64,000 nt of DNA. Source: Streptomyces sp. R28 (GTDB lineage: Bacteria; Actinomycetota; Actinomycetes; Streptomycetales; Streptomycetaceae). The stretch covers positions 9,909,001-9,973,000 of the forward strand of contig NZ_CP163439.1 of NCBI RefSeq assembly GCF_041052385.1. The letters run 5' to 3'. The translations under genes were made by a program, and so were the position numbers. This document shows positions 33,630 through 41,856 of the stretch, in pieces. How positions within the stretch are numbered: the stretch's first letter is position 1; the number at the start of each line of letters is the position of its first letter. The notes under the pieces are model-generated. The model worked only from the letters and a program-made list of their open reading frames with translations. It made no database searches and was not told the origin of the DNA.

Positions 33630-34604
33630 TCAGCTGCCCAGCAGCCTCTTCAGCCACGCCAGATGCGCCGCCCGGCACGCCTGTGACAGCGCCGCCTGAG
33701 GTGCGAAGCCGTCGAAACCGTGGAAGCCGCCGGGCCACACGTGCAGCTCGGCCACCCCGCCGGCCTGCCACAGCCGGGAGGCGTAGGCGACGACCTCGTC
33801 GCGGAAGGTCTCCGCCGAGCCGACGTCCAGGAAGGCAGGGGGCAGCCCGGACAGGTCCTCGGCGCGAGCCGGCGCCGCGTACGCCGGCACGTCGGGGCCA
33901 CCACGGCGTTCGCCGAGCAGCGCCGTCCAGCCGGTCTCATTGGCCGTACGGTCCCAGATGCCGAGGCCCGCCATCTGGTGCACGGACGGCGTGTCGTTGC
34001 GGTCGTCCAGCATCGGGCACATCAGCACCTGGCCGATCAGCTCCGGGCCCCCGCGGTCCCGGGTCAGCAGCGCCAGCGCCGCGGACAGCCCGCCGCCCGC
34101 GCTGGCACCGGCGACGACGATCCGCTGCGGGTCGCCATCGAGCTCGGCGGCGTGCTTCGCCGTCCACTCCAGACCGGCGTACACGTCCTCGATCTGCGCC
34201 GGGTACGGGTCCTCGGGCGCGAGCCGGTACTCCACGGACACCACGACCGCGTCCAGCTCCTTCGCCCAGGCCAGGGGCACGTCGACACCGACGCGGTTGT
34301 TGCCGATGACCAGGCCGCCGCCGTGCACGTGGTAGATCACCGGCCGCGGACCCGCCTCCGCCGGAGCGGCCGGCCGGCAGATCAGCAGGGAGATCTCCGG
34401 CGCGCCCGCGGGACCCGGCACCACCCTGTCCTCGATCTCGAAGAAGCCGTCCATGGTCAGATCCAGCTGGGCCAGCATCTGGATCCCCGGACCCTGGCGG
34501 ATGTCGGCTATCTCGTCCATCGTGAGGCCGGGCGAGATCATGTCCCTGATGAGCTCCAGGGCGGCGGCGAGCTCGGGATCGAACGGGGGCGGGACCTGGG
34601 TCAT
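33630..34604 (-). CDS. Alpha/beta hydrolase of the hormone-sensitive-lipase (HSL) group
   Basis: A 324-residue cytoplasmic esterase/lipase. The oxyanion HGGG is in VIYHVHGGGLVIGNN near residue 95, the nucleophile elbow in VVAGASAGGGLSAAL near residue 165, the acid probably in PAFLDVGSAETFRDEV near residue 268, and the catalytic His in WPGGFHGFDGF near residue 298. Good ribosome binding site GAGGAG before ATG 34604. Natural ester substrates are unknown. Confidence 0.92.
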   Translation of the reverse strand: MTQVPPPFDPELAAALELIRDMISPGLTMDEIADIRQGPGIQMLAQLDLTMDGFFEIEDRVVPGPAGAPEISLLICRPAAPAEAGPRPVIYHVHGGGLVIGNNRVGVDVPLAWAKELDAVVVSVEYRLAPEDPYPAQIEDVYAGLEWTAKHAAELDGDPQRIVVAGASAGGGLSAALALLTRDRGGPELIGQVLMCPMLDDRNDTPSVHQMAGLGIWDRTANETGWTALLGERRGGPDVPAYAAPARAEDLSGLPPAFLDVGSAETFRDEVVAYASRLWQAGGVAELHVWPGGFHGFDGFAPQAALSQACRAAHLAWLKRLLGS

Positions 34605-34682
34605 GGCTTCTCCTCACATGGGGGCACGTGGATGCCCGGCGGCTCTGTCGTCATGGTCCACGCACCGGCCCCGACCGGGGGG

Positions 34683-34718
34683 CCGCCGTTCGGCGGAACC
34701 TGCCCGCCGTACGGCGGG
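34683..34718. repeat. Two adjacent palindromes upstream of the TerC gene
   Basis: CCGCCG-TT-CGGCGG (34683-34696) is followed by the perfect 16-bp palindrome CCCGCCGTACGGCGGG (34703-34718). They lie between the divergent esterase and TerC genes, about 120 bases before the TerC start. They could be a double operator or a structured 5' leader. Confidence 0.55.
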
Positions 34719-34838
34719 TGGCACCTGAGTGACCTGGAGCTTGCCATGACATGACCCGCTGTTCACCTGCCGTAGGTGGAAGTCATCGCCAGCGGCGACA
34801 ACGCTGTCAAGGCCCCACCTGCACCAGGAGTACTACCA

Positions 34839-35804
34839 GTGAACGTCTCCCTCTCCGTCTGGCTGCTGACGATCGTCGCCCTGTGCGCGCTCGTCGCCGT
34901 GGACTTCTTCATCGGTCGCAAACCCCACGATGTCTCCGTCCGGGAGGCGGGGACGTGGACGGTCGTCTGGGTCGTCCTGGCCTGTCTGTTCGGCCTCGGC
35001 CTGTTCGTCTACGGGGGCGGCAAGCCGACGGGCGAGTTCTTCGCCGGGTACATCACCGAGAAGTCGCTCAGTGTCGACAACCTCTTCGTCTTCGTCCTGA
35101 TCATGGGGAAGTTCGCGGTTCCCTCGCAGTACCAGCAGCGCGTACTGATGGTCGGCGTGATCATGGCCCTCGTGCTGCGCGCCGGTTTCATCGCGGCCGG
35201 CGCGGCGATCATCTCCACGTTCTCCTGGGTGTTCTACCTCTTCGGCGCCTTCCTGATCTGGACCGCCTGGAAGCTGGTCCAGGACGCCCGCAAGGACGAG
35301 CACGAGGAGGAGTACCAGGAGAACAAGCTGCTGAAGATGGCGGAGGAACGCTTCGGCGTGGCCGACCGCTACCACGGCACCAAGCTGTTCATCACCGAGA
35401 ACGGCAAGCGGATCATGACCCCGATGCTGGTCGTGATGCTCGCGATCGGCTCCACCGACGTCCTGTTCGCGCTGGACTCCATCCCCGCCATCTACGGCCT
35501 GACCCAGGACCCGTACATCGTCTTCACCGCCAACGCCTTCGCCCTGATGGGTCTCAGGCAGCTGTACTTCCTCATCGGCGGCCTGCTGAAGAAACTGGTC
35601 CACCTCAGCTACGGCCTGTCGATCATCCTCGGCTTCATCGGCGTCAAGCTGGTGCTGCACGCGCTGCACGAGTCCGGTGTCCACGTCCCCGAGATCAGCA
35701 TCCCCTTCTCGCTCGGCTTCATCGTGCTCGTCCTGGCGGTCACGACGTTGACCAGCCTGCGCGCTTCGAAGAAGCAGGAGCAGGCAGCGGCCGAACGCGT
35801 GTGA
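34839..35804 (+). CDS. TerC-family integral membrane protein
   Basis: A 321-residue membrane protein of the TerC/Alx family, which includes Mn(II) exporters and tellurium-resistance proteins. Acidic residues in the membrane are conserved: ITEKSLSVDNLFVFVLIMG near residue 67 and AIGSTDVLFALDSIPAIYG near residue 205. Seven to nine hydrophobic segments are visible, with a charged loop RKDEHEEEYQENK near residue 150. GTG at 34839 has AGGAG 8 bases upstream. Its 3' end overlaps the convergent MFS gene by 65 bases. Confidence 0.9.
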   Translation: MNVSLSVWLLTIVALCALVAVDFFIGRKPHDVSVREAGTWTVVWVVLACLFGLGLFVYGGGKPTGEFFAGYITEKSLSVDNLFVFVLIMGKFAVPSQYQQRVLMVGVIMALVLRAGFIAAGAAIISTFSWVFYLFGAFLIWTAWKLVQDARKDEHEEEYQENKLLKMAEERFGVADRYHGTKLFITENGKRIMTPMLVVMLAIGSTDVLFALDSIPAIYGLTQDPYIVFTANAFALMGLRQLYFLIGGLLKKLVHLSYGLSIILGFIGVKLVLHALHESGVHVPEISIPFSLGFIVLVLAVTTLTSLRASKKQEQAAAERV

Positions 35805-36966
35805 GCACATGGCGGGCGAGCGCCACGCCGGTGAGCGCCGCGACCAGCACGCACACACCGGTCCACCCGAAGTGGCCGTAGGCGCGGGCGCCCAGCCAGG
35901 AGCCGGCCGTGCCACCGAGGTAGGCGCAGGTCATGTACGCGGTGTTGAGGCGGCTGCGGGCATTCGCGCCGAGGCCGTAGATCCGCACCTGGTTGGCGAC
36001 CATCCCGCACTGCATGCCGATGTCGAGCAGCAGCGTGCCCCCGACCAGCGCGGTCAGCCCGGGCGCGCCGCCCCGGCCGCCGAACGCCAGCACCGCCGAC
36101 ACACCGACCACGACGAAGCACCACAGGTTGACCCGGTCCGGGCCCCGGCGGTCCACCAGCCGGCCCGCGACCGGCGTGCACAGCATCGTCGCGGCATTGA
36201 CGAGGGCCAGCAGCCCGGCCGCCGTCGCGCCCATGCCGTACGCCGGGCCGGTGAGCAGCAGCGCCACCCCGGTCCACACCGCGCAGAACCCGGCGAACAC
36301 CGATGCCTGGTACAGGCAGGAGCGGCGCAGCTCGGGCTCGGTGCGCAGCAGTCGCAGCGGTGCGGCCAGCAGGGCCGGGTAGGGTGCCGCGGCGGCCCGG
36401 GGCAGTGCGGGCAGCAGGCGGGCCAACAGAGCGGCGACCGTGAGGGAGAGCGCGGCGGCGAGGACGTACGGCGCCCGCCAGCCCAGCCGGTCGCCGAGGG
36501 CGCCGCCCACCGCGCGGGACAGCAGCATGCCGGCGAGGGCGCCGCTGAGCAGGGTGCCGCTGACGACGCCGCGCCGCCCGGCGGGCACCATACCGGCCGC
36601 CAGCGGGCCGGCGAGCGGGGCGATCACCGTGGCCGTGCCGACGAGGGCGCTCGCGACGACCAGCGGCATCAGCGCCTGCGCCGTACTCGCGGCGAGCAGG
36701 GCGAGCCCGGTCGAGGTGAGGAGGGTGACGAGCAGTCGGCGGGGGCGCAGCCGGTCGCCGAGCGGGACGAGCAGGAAGATGCCGGCCGCGTAGCCGAACT
36801 GGGTCGCGGTGACCACCGTGGCGGCCGCGTCGGGGGAGACTCCCAGCCCCGAGGCCACCAACGGGCCGATCGCCTGCGGAAAGTAGACATTGCCCACGGC
36901 GACGCCGCACGCGAAGGTGAGCAGTGTGATCGCGAAGGTGGTCCGCCGGTGGTGGTGATCCGTCAT
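35740..36966 (-). CDS. MFS transporter (drug-efflux type)
   Basis: A 408-residue major-facilitator protein with 12 hydrophobic segments. The loop GDRLRPRRLLVTLL near residue 75 is the A-motif, and GRRGVVSGTLLSGALAGMLL near residue 130 marks the fourth and fifth helices of the efflux subgroup. Its substrate is unknown. It is divergent from the HTH gene at 37023, 56 bases apart, which suggests that regulator controls it. The stop lies inside the convergent TerC gene. Confidence 0.88.
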   Translation of the reverse strand: MTDHHHRRTTFAITLLTFACGVAVGNVYFPQAIGPLVASGLGVSPDAAATVVTATQFGYAAGIFLLVPLGDRLRPRRLLVTLLTSTGLALLAASTAQALMPLVVASALVGTATVIAPLAGPLAAGMVPAGRRGVVSGTLLSGALAGMLLSRAVGGALGDRLGWRAPYVLAAALSLTVAALLARLLPALPRAAAAPYPALLAAPLRLLRTEPELRRSCLYQASVFAGFCAVWTGVALLLTGPAYGMGATAAGLLALVNAATMLCTPVAGRLVDRRGPDRVNLWCFVVVGVSAVLAFGGRGGAPGLTALVGGTLLLDIGMQCGMVANQVRIYGLGANARSRLNTAYMTCAYLGGTAGSWLGARAYGHFGWTGVCVLVAALTGVALARHVLTRVRPLPAPASSKRAGWSTS

Positions 36967-37022
36967 AGCCTGAAGTCCACGGCGGCGACGGCCGGTTGCC
37001 AAAGGATGTAGCCCGGGGCTTA

Positions 37023-38003
37023 ATGATCAGCTTCCTGCTCGACGTCGACGACCTCGCGGACACCCGGTTCGCGATCTCTCCGCTGCGTGAGGTCATGGGC
37101 AGCCTGCGGGCCCTGCGCGCCCCCGCCCTCTTTCCCCTGCACACCTCGTGGCGCCGCTCGGTGCTCGATCGTCTCGACCCCGCCGACGCCCGGCTGCTGC
37201 GGGCCCTGGTGGGCCAGAACCTCACCCTGCCCGACTTCCTGACCCCGCGCCCGACGACCTTCGCGCCCGCGCTGGAGGACCAGCTCGCCGTCGTACGGGC
37301 GACGCCACCGGATCTCGCACGACGCGACCTGCTCACGACCCACGCCCCGCACCCCCTCCCGGACGCCCTGCGGCAGATCACCGCACCCGGCGACGCCCCC
37401 GTGGCGGAGCTGCTGGAAGAGCTGTGCGAACTCCTGCTCAGGTACTGGGAGTTGGCCATGCGGCAGGACTGGCCACGGATGCGGCTGGTACTGGAGGCCG
37501 ACATCACCCACCGCGCCCGGCAGCTGGCCACGGGCGGCGCCCACCTGCTCTTCTCCGACCTGCACCGCAACGTGCGCTGGCGCGACGGCGTCCTGCGCGT
37601 CGACCAGATGATCGGCCGGCACGAGGTGGACGGATCGGGGCGCGGGCTGCGCCTGGTGCCGTCCCTGTTCGCCCACAAACCCGCGCCCCCGGTCAGTGCC
37701 GAGGAACCCCCGATGCTCGCCTATCCCAGCCGGGGCGCCGCGACCCTGTGGGAGCCGGAGACCGAGCCCGACACCTCCGCCCTCACCGCACTGCTCGGCG
37801 CACCCCGCACCACCGTCCTGCGGCTGCTCGCCGAACCGCTGCCCACGGTCGAGGTCGCCCGCCGCCTCGGCGTGACGCCCAGCGCGGTCTCCCAGCACCT
37901 GAAGGTGCTGCACGCGACGGGACTCGTCACCCGGGCCCGTGACGGACGGCGGGTGCTGTACCGGCGTACCGCACTCGGGGACCAGCTCGTCGGCCGGACT
38001 TGA
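37023..38003 (+). CDS. ArsR-type winged-helix regulator with N-terminal DUF5937-like domain
   Basis: A 326-residue regulator. The N-terminal 230 residues (FLLDVDDLADTRFAISPLRE, PALFPLHTSWRRSVLDRLDP) are of the DUF5937 type found with ArsR-like domains in Streptomyces. The C-terminal 75 residues are an ArsR-like winged helix: RTTVLRLLAEPLPTVEVARR, GVTPSAVSQHLKVLHATGLV, TRARDGRRVLY. Probable autorepressor and repressor of the divergent MFS exporter. ATG at 37023. Confidence 0.85.
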   Translation: MISFLLDVDDLADTRFAISPLREVMGSLRALRAPALFPLHTSWRRSVLDRLDPADARLLRALVGQNLTLPDFLTPRPTTFAPALEDQLAVVRATPPDLARRDLLTTHAPHPLPDALRQITAPGDAPVAELLEELCELLLRYWELAMRQDWPRMRLVLEADITHRARQLATGGAHLLFSDLHRNVRWRDGVLRVDQMIGRHEVDGSGRGLRLVPSLFAHKPAPPVSAEEPPMLAYPSRGAATLWEPETEPDTSALTALLGAPRTTVLRLLAEPLPTVEVARRLGVTPSAVSQHLKVLHATGLVTRARDGRRVLYRRTALGDQLVGRT

Positions 38004-38004
38004 C

Positions 38005-38035
38005 TTGACTTCGAGAGCGCTCGAAGTTCTAGCGT
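38005..38035 (+). promoter_or_regulatory. MerR-type promoter of the LLM oxidoreductase gene
   Basis: TTGACT (38005-38010) and TAGCGT (38030-38035) are 19 bases apart, and the perfect dyad ACTTCGAG-AGCG-CTCGAAGT (38008-38027) fills the spacer. An overlong 19-base spacer holding a dyad is the hallmark of promoters that MerR-family activators untwist. It is 41 bases before the LLM gene start. No merR gene lies nearby. Confidence 0.75.
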
Positions 38036-38076
38036 CGTCAGGGTCGGTGCAAGGTCTCGGTGAACGGAGACAGGAC

Positions 38077-38958
38077 ATGCGGGTCGGCGTGCACATCAAT
38101 CGGTTCGACCATCCCGGAGGAGGCCCCGCGCTCGGTTCCGAACTCGCCGCCGCGGGCGCCGCCGCCGAGGCGGCCGGCGTGAGCTGGCTGTCGGTGATGG
38201 ACCACTACTTCCAGATGGAGTTCAACGACCGGGCCGAGGACCCGATGCTGGAGGCCTACACGACCCTCGGCTACCTCGCCGCCCACACCTCCACGGTCCG
38301 CCTCGGCGCCCTGGTGACCGGCGTGACCTACCGCCACCCAGGCCTGCTCGCCAAGATCGTCACCTCGCTCGACGTGCTGTCCGGCGGCCGGGCCGTCCTC
38401 GGGATCGGCGCCGCCTGGTACGACCGGGAGCACGAGGGGCTCGGCGTGCCGTACCCGCCGGTCGCCGAGCGCTTCGAGCGGCTGGAGGAGACCCTGCGGA
38501 TCTGCCTGCAGATGTGGGACCCGGAGGACGACGGCCCGTTCGAGGGCGCGCACTACCGGCTGGCCGAGACCCTGTGTGTGCCCGCGCCGGTGAGCGCCCC
38601 GCGCCCCGAGATCATGATCGGCGGGGGCGGGGAGAAGAAGACGCTCCGGCTGGTGGCCCGCTACGGCGACGCCTGCAACCTGTTCACCACCTCTCCCGAA
38701 GAGGTCAGGCACAAGCTCGACGTGCTGCGCGGTCACTGCGACACCGAGGGGCGCGACTACGACGAGATCCGCAAGACCGTCCTCTACATGGGCGAGGCGC
38801 CCGCCGAGGGCGACCTCGACGCCTTCACCCGGGACATCGCGGACTACACGAAGCTCGGCATCGACACGGTGATCCTCGGCCCACGCACCGGCGAACCGGC
38901 GGCGTTCATCGAGGGCTTCGCGGCTCCCGCCGTGCAGCGGCTGGCCGGGCTCGACTGA
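38077..38958 (+). CDS. LLM-class F420-dependent-type oxidoreductase
   Basis: A 293-residue luciferase-like flavin/F420 enzyme. SWLSVMDHYFQMEF near residue 35, VRLGALVTGVTYRHPGLLAK near residue 75, LDVLSGGRAVLGIGAAWYDR near residue 98, and EIMIGGGGEKKTLRLVARYG near residue 180 are family signatures. The substrate is unknown. GGAGA lies before ATG 38077. A MerR-type promoter precedes it, which suggests induction by a xenobiotic or redox signal. Confidence 0.9.
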   Translation: MRVGVHINRFDHPGGGPALGSELAAAGAAAEAAGVSWLSVMDHYFQMEFNDRAEDPMLEAYTTLGYLAAHTSTVRLGALVTGVTYRHPGLLAKIVTSLDVLSGGRAVLGIGAAWYDREHEGLGVPYPPVAERFERLEETLRICLQMWDPEDDGPFEGAHYRLAETLCVPAPVSAPRPEIMIGGGGEKKTLRLVARYGDACNLFTTSPEEVRHKLDVLRGHCDTEGRDYDEIRKTVLYMGEAPAEGDLDAFTRDIADYTKLGIDTVILGPRTGEPAAFIEGFAAPAVQRLAGLD

Positions 38959-38968
38959 GCCGCGCAGC

Positions 38969-39193
38969 TCATCGGCATGGTGTGCTCGACCGGGTGTCGG
39001 CGTCGGCCGGGCGGCTGCGCGAGACGATCCGCATCCCGCGGGCGTCGACCATCCGGACCTGCAACGAGCCGCAGCCGCACCGCGTCCACACCGTGCTGCC
39101 CGCCGCGGTGCTGTGCCGGGAGACCACCTGGAAGGGCTCGGCCCCGTCGGGCCACCCGCAGTGCGGGCAGACGGTACCGGTCGTGCTGGTCAT
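38969..39193 (-). CDS. Small zinc-ribbon protein
   Basis: A 74-residue protein with two Cys pairs, VCPHCGWPDG near residue 8 and WTRCGCGSLQVR near residue 40, fitting one zinc-binding ribbon. GAGGAG precedes the ATG at 39193. The remainder is Arg/Ser-rich. No function is known; a role in transcription or as a metal-binding adaptor is only possible. It converges with the LLM gene. Confidence 0.7.
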   Translation of the reverse strand: MTSTTGTVCPHCGWPDGAEPFQVVSRHSTAAGSTVWTRCGCGSLQVRMVDARGMRIVSRSRPADADTRSSTPCR

Positions 39194-39308
39194 GGCGACT
39201 CCTCGTACCTCGTGGCTGGTTGATCGTCGCGACACAACCAAGGGTGCGGTGCGCGCTTCGTACACGTCCAGGTTGACTTTCCGGATCTGACCTTGAAGCG
39301 TGGCCTTC

Positions 39309-40214
39309 ATGATTGACCTGCGCCGACTGCATGTCCTCCGGGCGGTCGCCCACTACGGCACGGTCACCGCGGCCGCCCGCGCGCTGCACTTCACGCCCTC
39401 CGCCGCCTCCCAGCAGATCCGGCAGCTGGCCCGCGATCTCGGCGTCGACCTGCTGGAACCGCAGGGCCGTGGGGTGCGCCTCACCGCGGCCGCCGAGAGT
39501 CTGCTCGCGCACGCGGACGCGATCCAGGCCCGCTGGGAGGCGGCCGAAATCGACCTGCGCGCCGAGTACAGCGCCCCCGCCGGACAGCTGCGCGTCAGCG
39601 GCTTTCCCATGGCCGTGTCGGTGCTGCTGGCGCCGATGGCCGTACGGCTGCGGGAGCGGCATCCGCGGCTGACCGTACGGATCCAGGAGACGGGGGTGCC
39701 GGAGAGCTTCGACCTGCTCTTCGAGGGGGAGGCCGACCTGGCCGTGGTCGAGGTCACCCCGCACAACCCGCCGCTGAGCGACGTGCGCTTCGACCAGCAG
39801 CCGCTGCTGGACGACCCGTACGACCTCGTCGTCCCCGACGACCATCCGCTGGCCGCACGCGGGCGCGTCGACCTCGCGGAGGCGGCACACGAGGACTGGA
39901 TCGCGCCGGTGCCGGAGAGTGCCTGTCGCCCGCACGTGATGTCGGCGTGCGGGGCGGCGGGGTTCACCCCCGACGTGATCCATCACGCGCTGGACTGGAA
40001 CGTCACCGCGCATCTGGTCGCTCACCGGCTCGGCGTCGCCCTGATCCCACGGCTGGCCCAGCTGACGCCCCACCTGCCGATCACCCGGGTGCGCTGTGCG
40101 GGCGACCCGCATCGCAAGGTACTCACCTGCACACGCCGAGGCTGCCGGGAACGCCCTGCGGTGAAGGCGGCGCTGGGGGAGCTGCGGGAGCTTGCGGTCA
40201 CGGCGGTTGCGTGA
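39309..40214 (+). CDS. LysR-family transcriptional regulator
   Basis: A 301-residue LysR regulator. The winged helix is at residues 1-62: LRRLHVLRAVAHYGTVTAAA, ALHFTPSAASQQIRQLARDL. The effector domain (AGQLRVSGFPMAVSVLLAPM, FEGEADLAVVE, PYDLVVPDDHPLAARG) follows. ATG 39309 gives the usual MIDLRRL start. It is divergent from the small zinc-ribbon gene. The target is unknown. Confidence 0.9.
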   Translation: MIDLRRLHVLRAVAHYGTVTAAARALHFTPSAASQQIRQLARDLGVDLLEPQGRGVRLTAAAESLLAHADAIQARWEAAEIDLRAEYSAPAGQLRVSGFPMAVSVLLAPMAVRLRERHPRLTVRIQETGVPESFDLLFEGEADLAVVEVTPHNPPLSDVRFDQQPLLDDPYDLVVPDDHPLAARGRVDLAEAAHEDWIAPVPESACRPHVMSACGAAGFTPDVIHHALDWNVTAHLVAHRLGVALIPRLAQLTPHLPITRVRCAGDPHRKVLTCTRRGCRERPAVKAALGELRELAVTAVA

Positions 40215-40217
40215 CGC

Positions 40218-40417
40218 GAAGCGGTGGCTGGGCGAGCGGCGGGGTGCTTGGCGTAAGCGGTGGCTGGGCGAGCGGCGAGTGCATGGCGTGCAGCGGGCCC
40301 TGGCGTGCAGCCGTGGCCGGGCATGAATCGGGTTGCCCGGCGTGCAGCGGCGGATGGGCATGAAGGGGGTGCCCGGCCTGAAGCGATGGCCCGGTGCGAA
40401 GCCGTGGCCTGGCATGA
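40218..40417. repeat. Imperfect 18-bp tandem repeat array, about 11 units
   Basis: Units of about 18 bases with the approximate consensus TGAAGCGGTGGCCGGGCG follow one another from just after the LysR stop to the terminator before the FMN reductase. The first two pairs share an almost exact 22-base stretch (40219-40240 and 40256-40277). On the minus strand this creates a hexapeptide periodicity (PGHGFA, PGHRFR, PGTPFM) in an open frame that I take as an artefact of the repeat. It is non-coding, in a convergent gap. Confidence 0.75.
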
Positions 40418-40420
40418 CGA

Positions 40421-40447
40421 GAGGCCGGAGCTCTGGGCTCCGGCCTC
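40421..40447 (-). terminator. Hairpin terminator after the FMN reductase gene
   Basis: GAGGCCGGAGC and GCTCCGGCCTC form an 11-bp perfect stem with the 5-base loop TCTGG. It lies 25 bases beyond the stop codon of the NADPH-dependent FMN reductase gene on the minus strand. There is no U-tract, as is common in Streptomyces, and it may work for both directions. Confidence 0.75.
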
Positions 40448-40472
40448 CGGCCTCGTGGGGAGGGGCCTTCGG

Positions 40473-41036
40473 TCAGGCGGCGGCCGCCTGGCCCGCGTGC
40501 CCGTGGACGTGGGCGATGACCTCGGTCAGCTGGGCGGCGACCTCGGCGTCGTCGACCGGGTGCGTCTCGGCGAAGCGGGTCACCGAGCCGGGGATCGACA
40601 GCTTGACGTCCTCCAGCACCTTGCCGCCGGCGATGCCCACCGACTTACGGGTCTCGTCCTGCGCCCACACGCCACCGAACTGACCGAAGGCGGTGCCGAC
40701 CACGGCGACCGGCTTGCCACCGAAGGCACCGGCGCCGTACGGGCGGGACAGCCAGTCGATGGCGTTCTTCAGCACGGCCGGGATGGTGCCGTTGTACTCG
40801 GGGGAGAAGAACAGGAACCCGTCGGAGGCCAGCGCGGCCTCGCGCAGCTTGGTGGCGGCGGCGGGGACGCTGCCCTCGACGTCGATGTCCTCGTTGTAGA
40901 ACGGGACGTCGGCCAGGCCCTCGAAGAGCACGACCTCAGCGCCCTCGGGAGCGAGCTTGACGCCCGCCTCGGCGAGCTGACGGTTGTGCGAACCGGCGCG
41001 AAGGCTGCCGACGAGCGCGAGGATGCGAACAGACAT
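40473..41036 (-). CDS. NADPH-dependent FMN reductase family protein
   Basis: A 187-residue flavodoxin-like reductase. FMN phosphate loop LVGSLRAGSHNRQLAE near residue 8, FFSPEYNGTIPAVLKNAIDW at residues 76-95, and GKPVAVVGTAFGQFGG near residue 108. It reduces flavin or quinone with NADPH in known relatives. It is divergent from a TetR gene with two operator-like palindromes between them, so induction by a quinone or electrophile is plausible. Confidence 0.92.
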   Translation of the reverse strand: MSVRILALVGSLRAGSHNRQLAEAGVKLAPEGAEVVLFEGLADVPFYNEDIDVEGSVPAAATKLREAALASDGFLFFSPEYNGTIPAVLKNAIDWLSRPYGAGAFGGKPVAVVGTAFGQFGGVWAQDETRKSVGIAGGKVLEDVKLSIPGSVTRFAETHPVDDAEVAAQLTEVIAHVHGHAGQAAAA

Positions 41037-41074
41037 GCGAACTCCAAGGATGCTGAAACACTGCGGTTACGATC

Positions 41075-41122
41075 CGGACCGAGGTCCGCTTACGTTTCTA
41101 GCACCTAACCGGACCGCGGTCC
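41075..41122. promoter_or_regulatory. Two TetR-type operators in the divergent promoter region
   Basis: CGGACCGAGGTCCG (41075-41088, imperfect at the centre) and the perfect GGACCGCGGTCC (41111-41122) share the half-site GGACC. Their centres are about 35 bases apart. They lie between the FMN reductase gene (start 41036) and the TetR gene (start 41154), so the TetR protein probably represses both promoters. Confidence 0.8.
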
Positions 41123-41153
41123 AGTTTCATTCCCGATGCTTTACGCTGGCTTC

Positions 41154-41810
41154 ATGTCCGCTGCCCTGCCCCCCTTCCCGCAGCCGCAGGAGCCCATCGA
41201 CAAGGCTCAGCTGCTGGAGGTCGGTCCCGCCGCCGACGAGCCCTGCCTGCGCGCCGACGCGGCCCGCAACCGCGCCCGGCTGCTGGAGGCCGCCGCCCGG
41301 CTGATCGCGGAGCACGGCGCTGCCGGGGTCACCATGGAGGCGGTGGCCGCGGAGGCCGGCGTGGGCAAGGGGACCGTCTTCCGCCGCTTCGGCGACCGCA
41401 CCGGCCTGCTGACGGCGTTGCTGGACCACTCCGCGAGGAAACTGCAGGCCGATTTCCTCGGCGGGCCGCCGCCGCTGGGCCCCGGGGCACCGCCGGTCGA
41501 GCGGCTGCGGGCGTTCGGCGTGGCGGTGCTGTACCGCGCGGCCGAGCAGCTGGACCTGCAACTGGCCGCCCAGCCGGAGCCGACCCGCCGCTACTCCCAT
41601 CCCTCGGTGCGGGCGCTGCACACACATGTCACGGTGCTGCTGCGCCAGATCGCCCCGGGCGCCGACTGCGATCTCCTCGCCCAGACTCTCTTGGCGTACC
41701 TCGACCCCGCCCTGATCAACCACCTGACCAGGCAGTGCGGTATGCCCATGGAGCGGCTGGAGAAGGGCTGGCTCGACCTGGTCGACCGCGTGACCCGCAC
41801 CGGGGCGTGA
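41154..41810 (+). CDS. TetR-family transcriptional regulator
   Basis: A 218-residue repressor. The helix-turn-helix is RLLEAAARLIAEHGAAGVTM, EAVAAEAGVGKGTVFRRFGD at about residues 42-82, after an unusual 35-residue acidic leader. A C-terminal ligand domain follows (PTRRYSHPSVRALHTHVTVL). It is divergent from the FMN reductase with a shared double operator. ATG at 41154 is preferred over 41136; no strong ribosome binding site is seen. Confidence 0.9.
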   Translation: MSAALPPFPQPQEPIDKAQLLEVGPAADEPCLRADAARNRARLLEAAARLIAEHGAAGVTMEAVAAEAGVGKGTVFRRFGDRTGLLTALLDHSARKLQADFLGGPPPLGPGAPPVERLRAFGVAVLYRAAEQLDLQLAAQPEPTRRYSHPSVRALHTHVTVLLRQIAPGADCDLLAQTLLAYLDPALINHLTRQCGMPMERLEKGWLDLVDRVTRTGA

Positions 41811-41856
41811 ACGCCGGGAGACCCTCACCCGGGCCCCGCTCACAGGTTCTGCAAAG

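Noticed and set aside
34625..34838. Manganese (yybP-ykoY) riboswitch before the TerC gene
   Set aside because: TerC genes often carry one, but the conserved internal loop sequences are not recognisable; only GC-rich palindromes are seen.
38844..40415. A 523-codon minus-strand frame with hexapeptide periodicity
   Set aside because: It lies antisense to LysR and through the 18-bp repeat array. No start with a ribosome binding site exists and the periodicity is due to the repeat.
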